The notes: generated by a model not told the origin, from the sequence alone. 55,272 nucleotides of DNA from Eubacteriales bacterium (GCA_028685755.1 JAQUDJ010000008.1:29655-84926), one strand, 5' to 3'. Shown: positions 45,073 to 53,126, counted from the stretch's first letter. Program-made: numbers and translations.

Positions 45073-46806
45073 ATGCATAGAAGCATCAAGTACCGCCTGT
45101 TTCGCTCGTTCGCGATACTCGTAGTTATTCCGACACTCATCGTCATCTTGACAATCAATTACTTCTATTTTTTAAATACACGTTTAACCATTACCAATCA
45201 GGGTAATGCCGTTGCCGCAGAAATCGAAACGAGCTTACTTGATCAATTTGCGCGCTATGAATCACTTTTAGACTTCATTGAGCATGACGCCATGGTGGTA
45301 GGATTCGCAGAAGATCAGGGTACAACACTTACGCATACTGAAAATGAAGGCGATCTGATACGATTGCTACAAGGCTATGCCAATAGCATTGAAGGGATTG
45401 ATAGCATAACGATCCTCTACACCAATCAATATCTTGTCAATTCAGCCTATCAATTTAATGAACTCAATGCGCTCAACTCACCTGCGATTTCAATCGATTC
45501 CGAATGGTATCAGACGTGTGCAATCAATCCAGAAAAAATGCAAATATTCAATTATCAGAGCGGTCAGAATCCAATGCTTTCTGAAAAGCCGCATTACACA
45601 AGCAGCTTGTCGTTTTGCAAAATGCTCAGAGACACCCATGGTCATCCGGTAGCTGTTGCAAACATCACCGTTCGCGGTGATTTTCTCGGTAAATTCCTAA
45701 CATCGGTTTATAGCCAACAAGGCGGCCAATCCTATCTCGTCACCACAGACCAGCTATTGGTCAATTCGCCACTCCATCTCAGTCAAATTACATCTCTAAA
45801 CAACCCACAATATCATGTGACTCGCCGGGCGATCCAAGGTCTACCACTGACAATTATTAATGTTTTGCCCTTAAGACCGTATAACAGCTCGCAGCTCACA
45901 TTTATTTTACTTGGGATTTTTTCGACTTTTGCATTTATGGTGCTCTATTTTGTACACGCACGATATACAAGCAAACAATTTTTACAACCAATCGACGATT
46001 TGCGTAAGTTGATGCAAGAAGCTCAAAAAGGCAATTTGAAGGTGTCTTTCGACCCCCATACCCACGATGAATTTGAAGAGTTGGCGATGAGCTTCAATCT
46101 CATGGTCTCAGAAATACGTGATCTCATCAGTCAGGTATATGTCGAGCAATCGAACAAACGCAAGGCAGAAATTGCCGCCCTCCGTGCACATATTAAGCCC
46201 CATTTTTTATATAACACACTCGATACCATTCACTGGATGGCGCGTCGCCGCGAAAATGATAAGATTGTCGAAGCGGTCGATGCCTTGTCAGACCTGTTTC
46301 GGGTCGGTTTTTCAAGTGACCATGAGCTTGGCACAGTTCGCAAAGAATTTACACATATCGAAAGTTACCTCAAAATTCAGAAGCTTCGTTATGAGGACAT
46401 TCTTGATTATGAGCTAATCATCGATCCATTGGCCACGGACTTGCCCCTGCAAATGACGATCTTACAACCGATTGTTGAAAATGCGCTTTATCATGGCATC
46501 AAGGAAAGTGGACGCAAAGGCAAAATTACGATTTCAGCTTATGTGGCAAACAAGGAATTGAACTTATGTGTTCATGACAATGGACAAGGCATGTCCCAAG
46601 AGATGCTTGAGACAATTCGCCTGCGACTCGTGTCGCCATCTGAAGAAAGTCCCAATCATGGGATTGGTCTCATGAATGTCCAAATGCGCCTAAATTTAAG
46701 CTACGGAGGTTCCTATGGCTTGTCAATTGAAAGTCGATTGAGTGAAGGTACGACCGTCTGTATTCATCATCCGATTCTCAATCAGACAACACCAGGAGTG
46801 ACATGA
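45073..46806 (+). CDS. YesM/LytS-type sensor histidine kinase
   Basis: A 577-residue membrane kinase. One membrane segment lies at about 13-33, an extracellular sensor at about 35-275, a second segment at about 278-300, a HAMP domain after it (PIDDLRKLMQEAQKGNLKVS), then the His_kinase domain with the phospho-histidine in IKPHFLYNTLDTIHWMA and an ATPase domain with VENALYHGIK and DNGQGMS. The stop overlaps the regulator start (ATGATGA). With the adjacent binding protein it resembles sugar-sensing three-component systems. Confidence 0.93.
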   Translation: MHRSIKYRLFRSFAILVVIPTLIVILTINYFYFLNTRLTITNQGNAVAAEIETSLLDQFARYESLLDFIEHDAMVVGFAEDQGTTLTHTENEGDLIRLLQGYANSIEGIDSITILYTNQYLVNSAYQFNELNALNSPAISIDSEWYQTCAINPEKMQIFNYQSGQNPMLSEKPHYTSSLSFCKMLRDTHGHPVAVANITVRGDFLGKFLTSVYSQQGGQSYLVTTDQLLVNSPLHLSQITSLNNPQYHVTRRAIQGLPLTIINVLPLRPYNSSQLTFILLGIFSTFAFMVLYFVHARYTSKQFLQPIDDLRKLMQEAQKGNLKVSFDPHTHDEFEELAMSFNLMVSEIRDLISQVYVEQSNKRKAEIAALRAHIKPHFLYNTLDTIHWMARRRENDKIVEAVDALSDLFRVGFSSDHELGTVRKEFTHIESYLKIQKLRYEDILDYELIIDPLATDLPLQMTILQPIVENALYHGIKESGRKGKITISAYVANKELNLCVHDNGQGMSQEMLETIRLRLVSPSEESPNHGIGLMNVQMRLNLSYGGSYGLSIESRLSEGTTVCIHHPILNQTTPGVT

Positions 46807-48020
46807 TGAAATTTAAAGTATTGATTGCTGATGACGAGCGGGTAATCCGCGAAGGTATGGCTGCCCTAATCGATTGGGACAAATTGGGATTTGAGGTATG
46901 CTGTAAGGCCACAAACGGAATAGAAGCCTTGGCGATGATTGAAGAACACCGCCCAAATCTTCTATTGGTCGACATCCAAATGCCTCTATTAAATGGATTG
47001 CAGTTGATTGAAAAAGCACGTGAAGCTCAACCTGATTTGCTGTTTATCATTATCTCAGGGCACGATGAATTTGACTTTGCGCGCAAAGCAATCAATCTCG
47101 GTGTCCGCGACTATTTGCTCAAACCGGTCAAAGAGACTTTGCTATATGACTCAATCAATAAGATTCGCAATGAGCTTCTATTAAAAGCTCGGCAGCAGTC
47201 GCAATATAATTTCGCCATGTCGCAATTACAAAAGAATATGACAGTGTTGCGGGATCAATTCTTGCAACAATTAATCATAGGTCAGTTTGTGCAGGAAGAA
47301 GTTGATGAAATGCTCGCTTTCCACGAATTGCAGCATGGGTTTACGCATTTTTGCCTATTGCGGATCGACCGAACCACGTCCGGATTTTCGATGACAGGTG
47401 AATGGGACCGCCATTTGTTGCGCTTTGCGATGCAAAACATCTTTGAAGAAAAACTGAGCGAATGCGGCAACATGATTTGTACCGCTGATAATCAGAGTAA
47501 TTTATTTGCCTTGCTACGCATTGACCGACAGGATCAATGGCAGAACCTTAGCACGGTTTTGATGAAAGTCTTTCGCGAGACGTTGGGGATTGAAATTCGC
47601 TTGGACAAAGCTTGCTTTGGTGAAGACTGGACGTTGATCACCGACTATTATCAGGAATGGGTCAATGAGCAAATTAGACCATTGAACAGACTGACCGAGC
47701 GAGCAGTTGCCTACCTAGAACTACATTTCGGCGATCCGGAACTCTCATTTCGGCGGCTATGTGAAGCACTATTTGTTAGTTCGAGCTATTTAAGTAAAAT
47801 CTTCAAGCAAGACACGGGCGAAACGTTTGTTGACTATCTCACGAAGATTCGGATTCAAAAAGCCTTGCAATTGCTGGCTAACCCAGCGTTAAGAATGTAC
47901 GAGGTTGCTAATATGACTGGCTACAAATCGCAGCACTATTTTTCAGCTGCTTTCAAACGGATCTTAGGGGTTACGCCGTCTGAATATCGTGCCCGCAGTA
48001 GTAAGTCTGTGCTAGACTAA
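46803..48020 (+). CDS. YesN-type response regulator with AraC DNA-binding domain
   Basis: A 405-residue regulator. The receiver domain (1-120) has IADDERVIREG and the phospho-acceptor Asp57 in LLVDIQMP. The middle region is not recognised. The C-terminal 100 residues are an AraC double helix-turn-helix: LSFRRLCEALFVSSSYLSKI and MYEVANMTGYKSQHYFSAAF. Target genes are not visible; transporter genes of the YesMN type are absent here. A second ATG at 46806 is an alternative start. Confidence 0.94.
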   Translation: MMKFKVLIADDERVIREGMAALIDWDKLGFEVCCKATNGIEALAMIEEHRPNLLLVDIQMPLLNGLQLIEKAREAQPDLLFIIISGHDEFDFARKAINLGVRDYLLKPVKETLLYDSINKIRNELLLKARQQSQYNFAMSQLQKNMTVLRDQFLQQLIIGQFVQEEVDEMLAFHELQHGFTHFCLLRIDRTTSGFSMTGEWDRHLLRFAMQNIFEEKLSECGNMICTADNQSNLFALLRIDRQDQWQNLSTVLMKVFRETLGIEIRLDKACFGEDWTLITDYYQEWVNEQIRPLNRLTERAVAYLELHFGDPELSFRRLCEALFVSSSYLSKIFKQDTGETFVDYLTKIRIQKALQLLANPALRMYEVANMTGYKSQHYFSAAFKRILGVTPSEYRARSSKSVLD

Positions 48021-48086
48021 ATCCGACATGCAGACTTGCTGGGGGAACACATTGATTTTACTGTGTATAGACTAATCGGAGTGAAC

Positions 48087-48827
48087 GTGAGCCATCTTAA
48101 AATAGAAATCGATCAACTTCATTTTGCCTATCCGAATGGTCGCCAAATTTTGACAGATTTGTCACTTGTAATCGAACAAGGCGAATCAGTTGGAATAATT
48201 GGAGCTAATGGTGCAGGCAAATCGACCTTGCTACAATTACTCGTTGGGTTGCTGTTGCCGCAATCAGGGCGGATCATGGTCGGGCATACTCCACTAACCC
48301 CAAAAACGTTGCCCTGGATCAGGGAACGGATCGGTCTAGTCTTTCAAGACCCAGATGATCAATTGTTTTTACCGACAATCGGTGAAGACGTCGCCTTTGG
48401 CCCACGAAATCGTGGCCTCGATGAAGCCACCGTCAGTCAACTCGTTGAACACGCGCTAGCGAGCGTGAACCTCGCTGGTCTCCAAGATCGCCCACCTTAT
48501 CAATTATCCGGAGGCGAAAAAAAAGCTGCCTCTTTGGCAACCATTTTGGCGATGGAACCTGATGTCCTCGCACTCGATGAACCAACGGCGTCGCTTGACC
48601 CACGTGCCCGCCGCGAGGTGATTGAACTCCTCAAACAATTTAAGCACACGCGACTTGTCACAAGTCATGATCTTGATATGATCCTCGACGTCTGCGATCG
48701 GACTATCGTCTTGCAAGCTGGACGCATTATCGCCGATGGTCCTAGTAACAGTATCCTGACCGACGAGAAACTCTTGCAAGCTGCAGGCTTAGAACTGCCG
48801 CTTCGCTTACAGCCGCGGCCTTTTTGA
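48087..48827 (+). CDS. Orphan ECF/CbiO-type ABC ATPase
   Basis: A 246-residue ATPase of the EcfA/CbiO/NikO type: FAYPNGRQILTDLSL, Walker A GANGAGKST, VFQDPDDQLFLPTIGEDVAF (typical of the ECF family), LSGGEKKAASLATIL and LALDEPTASLDP. The track starts at a TTG at 48036; I prefer the GTG at 48087 with GGAG at 48078-48081. No transmembrane partner lies beside it, so the substrate is open; cobalt, nickel or a vitamin are possible. Confidence 0.85.
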   Translation: MSHLKIEIDQLHFAYPNGRQILTDLSLVIEQGESVGIIGANGAGKSTLLQLLVGLLLPQSGRIMVGHTPLTPKTLPWIRERIGLVFQDPDDQLFLPTIGEDVAFGPRNRGLDEATVSQLVEHALASVNLAGLQDRPPYQLSGGEKKAASLATILAMEPDVLALDEPTASLDPRARREVIELLKQFKHTRLVTSHDLDMILDVCDRTIVLQAGRIIADGPSNSILTDEKLLQAAGLELPLRLQPRPF

Positions 48828-48841
48828 CAGAAGTTCAAAAG

Positions 48842-48882
48842 CGGTGCCTGGCACTGAACTGACATTGAGCTGCCAGGCACCG
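48842..48882. repeat. GGTGCCTGGCA palindrome, possible bidirectional terminator
   Basis: CGGTGCCTGGCA (48842-48853) pairs over 12 bp with TGCCAGGCACCG (48871-48882). It stands between convergent genes. On the minus strand CTTTTG follows the stem, so it may terminate the hyd operon; on the plus strand there is no T-tract. The core recurs near argC (9613-9652). Confidence 0.6.
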
Positions 48883-48888
48883 TCGCGA

Positions 48889-49956
48889 TTACGGGTTATA
48901 GGTTGCGTGGTCGCCGCGTGAGAGATCGATGTCGAAGCCAACACTGCGGATGCGGTTTTCGATGCAGACGCGGCATTCGGCGGCTTCGTCGCCTGTGCAG
49001 ATTTTTCCATCGTAGAGGCTGTAGTCTTTGCGATTAGTCGTGGGTGTGAGATTTGGCATAACGACGTTTGCGCCTGCTTTGAGGCCTTTCTCACGACCTT
49101 TGTGATCAAGTGAACCGAGTGCGGTGGTCGCTGGGATCAAGGCTTGCGGCAGGGTCAGCCTAGTTAAAGCGACCATGACGAGCGTATCTTCAACAGTGCC
49201 GGGTTTTTCGTGGGCGAAAGGTGTGTTACTCGCTGGCATGAACGGGCCAATCCCGACCATGTGCGGCTGCAATTCGCGCAGGAAAATCAAGTCGTTTGCT
49301 AAATGTGTGGATGTCTGCCCAGGTGGCCCAACCATGAAACCGGCGCCTGTTTGGAAGCCGATTTCCTTAAGATCATAGAGGCATCGTTTGCGATTGATGA
49401 GATCGAGCTCGGCGGGGTGGAGCATAGCATAGTGTTCCGGGGTTGCGGACTCATGGCGCAATAGATAGCGATTTGCCCCGGCATCGAAAAAGCGCTGATA
49501 ACTCGCTTTGTCTTTTTCACCGAGGGATAGCGTGATTGCACAGTCTGGATAGGTTGTGCGAATCGCAGTGATAATTTCAATCATTTTATCGTCGGTATAG
49601 AACGGATCTTCGCCACTTTGCAGGACAAAGGTTCGATAACCGAGCTCATAGCCAGTTTGACAGCTCGCCAAAATATCACCGTCGGACAGTCGATAGCGAT
49701 TGACTGCCGTATTCCCAGCGCGAATCCCGCAATAATAGCAATCGTTTGCACAGAAATTGGAAAATTCGATGAGGCCACGGAAGAAGACCCGGCGCCCGTA
49801 GACTTGATCGCGCAGTGCGGAGGCCTGGTCACATAACCAGTCCCGCAAATCGCTATCCACCCGTGCCGTGTCAATTAACCAGGTGTATGTTTCTGCATCT
49901 AATAGGGCACCTGCTTGTAGTGCCAAAATGTGTGACTTGAAAGATTCATTGATCAT
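48889..49956 (-). CDS. hydE: [FeFe] hydrogenase maturase HydE (radical SAM)
   Basis: Works with HydG and HydF to build the H-cluster 2Fe subunit. The 355-residue protein has the radical-SAM cysteines in NFCANDCYYCGIR, then LQSGEDPFYTDDKM, SLGEKDKASYQRFFDAGANR and HMVGIGPFMPASNTP, all HydE-like. The track starts at 50076 deep in hydG; the ATG at 49956 overlaps the hydG stop as ATGA and gives the family length. HydF and the hydrogenase itself are not in the window. Confidence 0.94.
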   Translation of the reverse strand: MINESFKSHILALQAGALLDAETYTWLIDTARVDSDLRDWLCDQASALRDQVYGRRVFFRGLIEFSNFCANDCYYCGIRAGNTAVNRYRLSDGDILASCQTGYELGYRTFVLQSGEDPFYTDDKMIEIITAIRTTYPDCAITLSLGEKDKASYQRFFDAGANRYLLRHESATPEHYAMLHPAELDLINRKRCLYDLKEIGFQTGAGFMVGPPGQTSTHLANDLIFLRELQPHMVGIGPFMPASNTPFAHEKPGTVEDTLVMVALTRLTLPQALIPATTALGSLDHKGREKGLKAGANVVMPNLTPTTNRKDYSLYDGKICTGDEAAECRVCIENRIRSVGFDIDLSRGDHATYNP

Positions 49957-51365
49957 AAGTATTTGTCTCGTTGACCTGCCTTGATCGACGCGATGTTTTT
50001 GCGTGTCATTTCCTGAATATCCGGGCGTGCAATTTTGTCCATTTCTGCATCGATCAAGGCAAAACCTTGTTGACACAGGGCGTAATCGCCGTAATCAAGC
50101 AGGTATTCTGCTAAGGTCGTCAAAGCATTGGGTTGGCAGACATTTTTAATCTGGCCGCTTTTGGCTAATTGCATAAATCGATCACCCGTGCGTTGCATCC
50201 GGTAGCAAGCTGTGCAATAACTTGGGATTAAACCTTCGCTGAGCATCCAGCTGATGACCTCGCCAGTCGTTCGTTCATCACTGCGTGCAAATTGAGCGAC
50301 GGCTGTTTCCTTTTTGAGTTTATTGACGGCATAACCACCGACCCCAACAGCTGAATCTGCACTCATTTGGGTGATGCCGCAATCAATCAAATCCTTCCGC
50401 ATGTTAGCGGACTCACGTGTCGAAATGATAATCCCGGTATAGGGCACCGCGATGCGGATAATGGCAACTAATTTGCGGAATGTTTCATCGTCAGGCGCAT
50501 GCGGATATTTCTGGGTTTCATTACCTTTGGCCGGTCGAATGCGCGGCACAGAGATCGTATGGAAACCGGCACCGTACGTTTTTTCGAGGTGTTCATTGTG
50601 GAGCATCAGGGCGAGCGTTTCAAAAAGCGGGTCACCGAGGCCAAAGAGAGCACCTCCGCCGACGTCGTCGATTCCCGCCTGATTGGCGCGATCAAATGCT
50701 GTCGTGTGCCAAGCATAATCGCTTTTGGGCCCTGATGGATGATACCATGCGTAAACTTCAGGGTCGTATGTTTCTTGGAAAAGAATATAAGTGCCGATCC
50801 CAGCATCTTTTAATTGCTTATAATTGTCGACCGTTGTAGCCGCGATGTTGACATTGATCCGACGAATTTCGCCATTGTCGACTTTCGTCGCATAGACAGT
50901 CTTAATACAGTCAAGGATATAATTGAGATCGCATTTTTCATCGTCTTCACCAGCTTCTAGCGCGATACGCTTGTGACCGAGTTTGATAATTCCTTCGGCT
51001 TCTAAGCGAACTTCGTCTTGGCTCAGTTGACGGCGGTTGAACTCGTTGCTGCATTGATAACCGCAATAGCGACATTCGTTAACACAATGGTCGCTGACAT
51101 AAAGCGGCGCGAAAATAACGATGCGCTGCCCGTATATGGTCTCTTTGATTTTGCGAGCGATATGAAAGAGGCGATCAATGTGCTCCTGCTTTTCAAGTTT
51201 GAGCAAGACCGCGACCTCATGCGGTGTCAGTCCTTGAAAGGAATCTGCTTTTTCAAAAATGCGTTCAATCTCTTGTTCACTGGCATTCGCAGATTCTGCT
51301 AAGGTTTTGCGGATAAATTCGGGATCAATGAAACTGACCATGCGATTGGATGTGCTTTCCTTCAT
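49953..51365 (-). CDS. hydG: [FeFe] hydrogenase maturase HydG (radical SAM tyrosine lyase)
   Basis: Cleaves tyrosine to give the CO and CN ligands of the H-cluster. The 470-residue protein has the SAM cluster motif CVNECRYCGYQC and the C-terminal cluster motif CTACYRMQRTGDRFM, which separates HydG from ThiH. GAGGT precedes the ATG. The stop overlaps the hydE start by 4 nt, indicating coupled translation. Confidence 0.96.
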   Translation of the reverse strand: MKESTSNRMVSFIDPEFIRKTLAESANASEQEIERIFEKADSFQGLTPHEVAVLLKLEKQEHIDRLFHIARKIKETIYGQRIVIFAPLYVSDHCVNECRYCGYQCSNEFNRRQLSQDEVRLEAEGIIKLGHKRIALEAGEDDEKCDLNYILDCIKTVYATKVDNGEIRRINVNIAATTVDNYKQLKDAGIGTYILFQETYDPEVYAWYHPSGPKSDYAWHTTAFDRANQAGIDDVGGGALFGLGDPLFETLALMLHNEHLEKTYGAGFHTISVPRIRPAKGNETQKYPHAPDDETFRKLVAIIRIAVPYTGIIISTRESANMRKDLIDCGITQMSADSAVGVGGYAVNKLKKETAVAQFARSDERTTGEVISWMLSEGLIPSYCTACYRMQRTGDRFMQLAKSGQIKNVCQPNALTTLAEYLLDYGDYALCQQGFALIDAEMDKIARPDIQEMTRKNIASIKAGQRDKYL

Positions 51366-51381
51366 GAATGAAGACCTCGCT

Positions 51382-51633
51382 TCAAATTGATTTACGGGAA
51401 ATTGCAGCTTTGACCTGAACGCCGGGGATTGACCCCAATTGACCCGTTAGGCTGTTGATTTGATCGATTGGCCCCACCAAGGTGAGACTAATCACGGCCA
51501 TTTGATGTTCATCGAAGGGGATACCCATTCGACCCCGCACGATTTCATGAAACTGTGAAACAATTTCGTTAAAGGCGTGCTGATTGTTGGCCGGTTCTTC
51601 AAGGATGGCACTGATCACGGCAATTCGATTCAC
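51382..51633 (-). CDS. TM1266-type iron-only hydrogenase system regulator
   Basis: An 83-residue protein of the small ACT-like family found with HydE/F/G genes: IAVISAILEEPANNQHAFNE, GRMGIPFDEHQMAVISLTLV and LGSIPGVQVKAAIS. Its role is inferred from its constant genomic context. It starts at a GTG with AGGAGG upstream, is the first gene of the hyd operon, and is 16 nt from hydG. Confidence 0.88.
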   Translation of the reverse strand: MNRIAVISAILEEPANNQHAFNEIVSQFHEIVRGRMGIPFDEHQMAVISLTLVGPIDQINSLTGQLGSIPGVQVKAAISRKSI

Positions 51634-51682
51634 GATTCGACCTCCTGATGGAAAAATGCTTTGATTAAAGACTTGTTAGCCC

Positions 51683-51730
51683 AATAAAAAAGCCCTTTTT
51701 GCTCTTGTTGGAACGCCAAAGCAAAAAGGG
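51683..51730 (-). terminator. Leader terminator (attenuator) before the hyd operon
   Basis: On the minus strand CCCTTTTTGC (51730 to 51721) pairs with GCAAAAAGGG (51702 to 51693) and runs into CTTTTTTA. It lies between the promoter and the first gene, so it must be overcome for expression. Confidence 0.85.
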
Positions 51731-51733
51731 ACC

Positions 51734-51883
51734 CGTTGCCCTATTCTGAATGTGCGTCTCCTTTTGCATCAGCGCCCGGCAAGGACCCTTCTGACATCAG
51801 GTTTCGGTTTGTGAATCAGTTCGCCGGGATGGTGTGTAACCAAGCCGAAAAACCAAAAGGTGTGCGCTCGAAAGCGTGAACCT
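51734..51883 (-). ncRNA. Structured 5' leader of the hyd operon, unidentified riboswitch-like RNA
   Basis: Read on the minus strand. A hairpin CGCT-TTCG-AGCG comes first. CCCGGC (51828-51823) can pair with GCCGGG (51780-51775). GGTTTTTCGG (51854-51845) can pair with CCGAAACC (51807-51800), which would form a pseudoknot with the former helix. AAGGGTCCTTGCC (51790-51778) pairs over 13 bp with GGCAACGGGTCCCTT (51740-51726), which contains the 5' side of the terminator stem and so forms an antiterminator. The antiterminator shares GCC with the CCCGGC helix, so the two compete. I compared it with the FMN, TPP, SAM, cobalamin, lysine, glycine and T-box patterns I know and found no match. Confidence 0.6.
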
Positions 51884-51889
51884 GCAGTA

Positions 51890-51919
51890 ATCATACGATC
51901 TTAAACGTTTCCGGGTCAA
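51890..51919 (-). promoter_or_regulatory. Sigma-A promoter of the hyd operon
   Basis: On the minus strand TTGACC (51919 to 51914), an 18-nt spacer and TATGAT (51895 to 51890). The predicted start is near 51883, about 250 nt before the first gene. Confidence 0.75.
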
Positions 51920-51957
51920 TAGCTGTGGCTACGAAAAGTCGTACATTGAGCAGCTCG

Positions 51958-51966
51958 TGATACAAT
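51958..51966 (+). promoter_or_regulatory. Extended -10 promoter of birA, leaderless geometry
   Basis: TGATACAAT is a TGn-extended -10 (TACAAT, 51961-51966). The birA ATG starts 6 nt after it, so transcription should begin at or next to the ATG. The -35 region is weak. Confidence 0.5.
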
Positions 51967-51972
51967 AATGTC

Positions 51973-52992
51973 ATGAAAAATACAATTCTTGATGCGTTAG
52001 CTGACAATTACTTTAGCTCAGGAGTCGGTCATGCTGGATTTGTATCCGGGGCCGATTTATCTGTTGCGCTGGGGGTTACGCGTGCCGCCATATCAAAAAC
52101 GGTTGGCCAATTGGTCGCGGCAGGCTACCCGATTGAAAGTCAGAAACATTATGGCTATCGCTTGACACATTTGCCAGAGCAATTGAGTGCACCAATAATC
52201 CGATATGCGTTGATTGCTGCGGGATCCTTACAGTTTGCTGATTCTGTCACCTGTTTAGTTACAGTGGACTCAACAAACCTAGCTGCTCGCCGCGGCGCCG
52301 AGCAAGGCGCCGCTGATTTTTCGCTCTTTGTTGCCGAGGAACAGTCAGCCGGGCGCGGCAGACGTGGCCGGAATTGGCGATCGGCGTCCGGGGAGGGGTT
52401 ATGGTTTTCACTGTTGCTGCGCCCAACATTGCTCCCGGAAAAATTGGCCACCATAACCTTATTCGCCGGTTATTGCGTGGCAGAGGCCTTGCGTGAACAG
52501 ACTGGCCTCGATATCCAGCTCAAATGGCCGAATGATCTCGTTGTGATGCCAAGCGGGCGAAAGCTCGGTGGCATTTTGACCGAGACGATTCTTGAAGAAA
52601 ATCTTGTTTCGGCAGTGATCATCGGCATCGGGATAAATGTGAAGACGACTGAATTCCCCGCTGATTTGCAGGCGATTGCGACCTCGCTAGCGATTGAAAA
52701 GGTCGATTCTGTCAGTCCACGCGTGTTGCTACTTTCTGGTATGCTCGCCAATTTAGAAAACCGTTGGCCGGCTTTTGTTACTGGTCAAAGTGACTGGCTA
52801 GAGGCGTATCGTAAAATATGTGCGACGTTGAATCGGCCAGTTGTGATCGCGGATGCATTGGGTCGAGAAATCACTGGGCAAGCGATCTCAATTGCGCCGG
52901 AGGGCGACCTGATCGTTGAACGAACAGATGGAACTAATCAAGCAATTACCGCCGGAGAAGTCTCGGTTCGCGGGCTTTTAGGGTATGTTTGA
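51973..52992 (+). CDS. birA: Bifunctional biotin ligase / biotin repressor BirA
   Basis: Attaches biotin to carboxylases and represses biotin genes. The 339-residue protein has an N-terminal winged helix (about 1-65, VSGADLSVALGVTRAAISKT), the ligase motif SAGRGRRGRNW, QLKWPNDLVV and GRKLGGILTET, and a C-terminal SH3-like domain (about 290-339). The ATG at 51973 has no ribosome binding site and lies 6 nt after a -10 element; no other in-frame start with a binding site is present, and the HTH needs this N-terminus. It is upstream of bioY. Confidence 0.95.
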   Translation: MKNTILDALADNYFSSGVGHAGFVSGADLSVALGVTRAAISKTVGQLVAAGYPIESQKHYGYRLTHLPEQLSAPIIRYALIAAGSLQFADSVTCLVTVDSTNLAARRGAEQGAADFSLFVAEEQSAGRGRRGRNWRSASGEGLWFSLLLRPTLLPEKLATITLFAGYCVAEALREQTGLDIQLKWPNDLVVMPSGRKLGGILTETILEENLVSAVIIGIGINVKTTEFPADLQAIATSLAIEKVDSVSPRVLLLSGMLANLENRWPAFVTGQSDWLEAYRKICATLNRPVVIADALGREITGQAISIAPEGDLIVERTDGTNQAITAGEVSVRGLLGYV

Positions 52993-53017
52993 GTCGGATT
53001 TGTGACCGCTTTTGCAG

Positions 53018-53098
53018 GTGGATTTCTGGCTATAGTTGGCTACAGCAAGTGGATTTCTGGATATAGTTGGCTACAGCAAGTGGATTTCTGGATATAGT
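53018..53098. repeat. Tandem 31-bp repeat, 2.6 copies
   Basis: Unit GTGGATTTCTGGATATAGTT + GGCTACAGCAA. Copies lie at 53018-53048, 53049-53079 and a partial one from 53080; copies 1 and 2 differ at one base. It fills most of the birA-bioY gap directly before the biotin operator. No CRISPR-like spacers are present. Confidence 0.85.
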
Positions 53099-53126
53099 CA
53101 ACTTATTTAAATATGCAGTTGACAAA
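53095..53126 (+). promoter_or_regulatory. Candidate BirA operator upstream of bioY
   Basis: TAGTCAAC and GTTGACAA form an inverted repeat whose GTCAAC and GTTGAC halves are 15 nt apart. BirA sites in Firmicutes follow the layout TTGTTAAC-N14-16-GTTAACAA, so spacing and halves fit. The right half covers the -35 of the bioY promoter. Confidence 0.65.

Noticed and set aside
49957-50076. 40-residue N-terminal extension of HydE in the ORF track
   Set aside because: It lies inside hydG in another frame and does not resemble HydE; the ATGA overlap marks the start.
51734-51883. Known riboswitch or T-box in the hyd leader
   Set aside because: The core sequences of FMN, TPP, SAM-I, cobalamin, lysine and glycine aptamers and the T-box GGGTGG antiterminator are not found; left unassigned until a covariance search is run.
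53018-53098. CRISPR array
   Set aside because: The units are directly adjacent with no unique spacers, there are fewer than three full copies and no cas genes.
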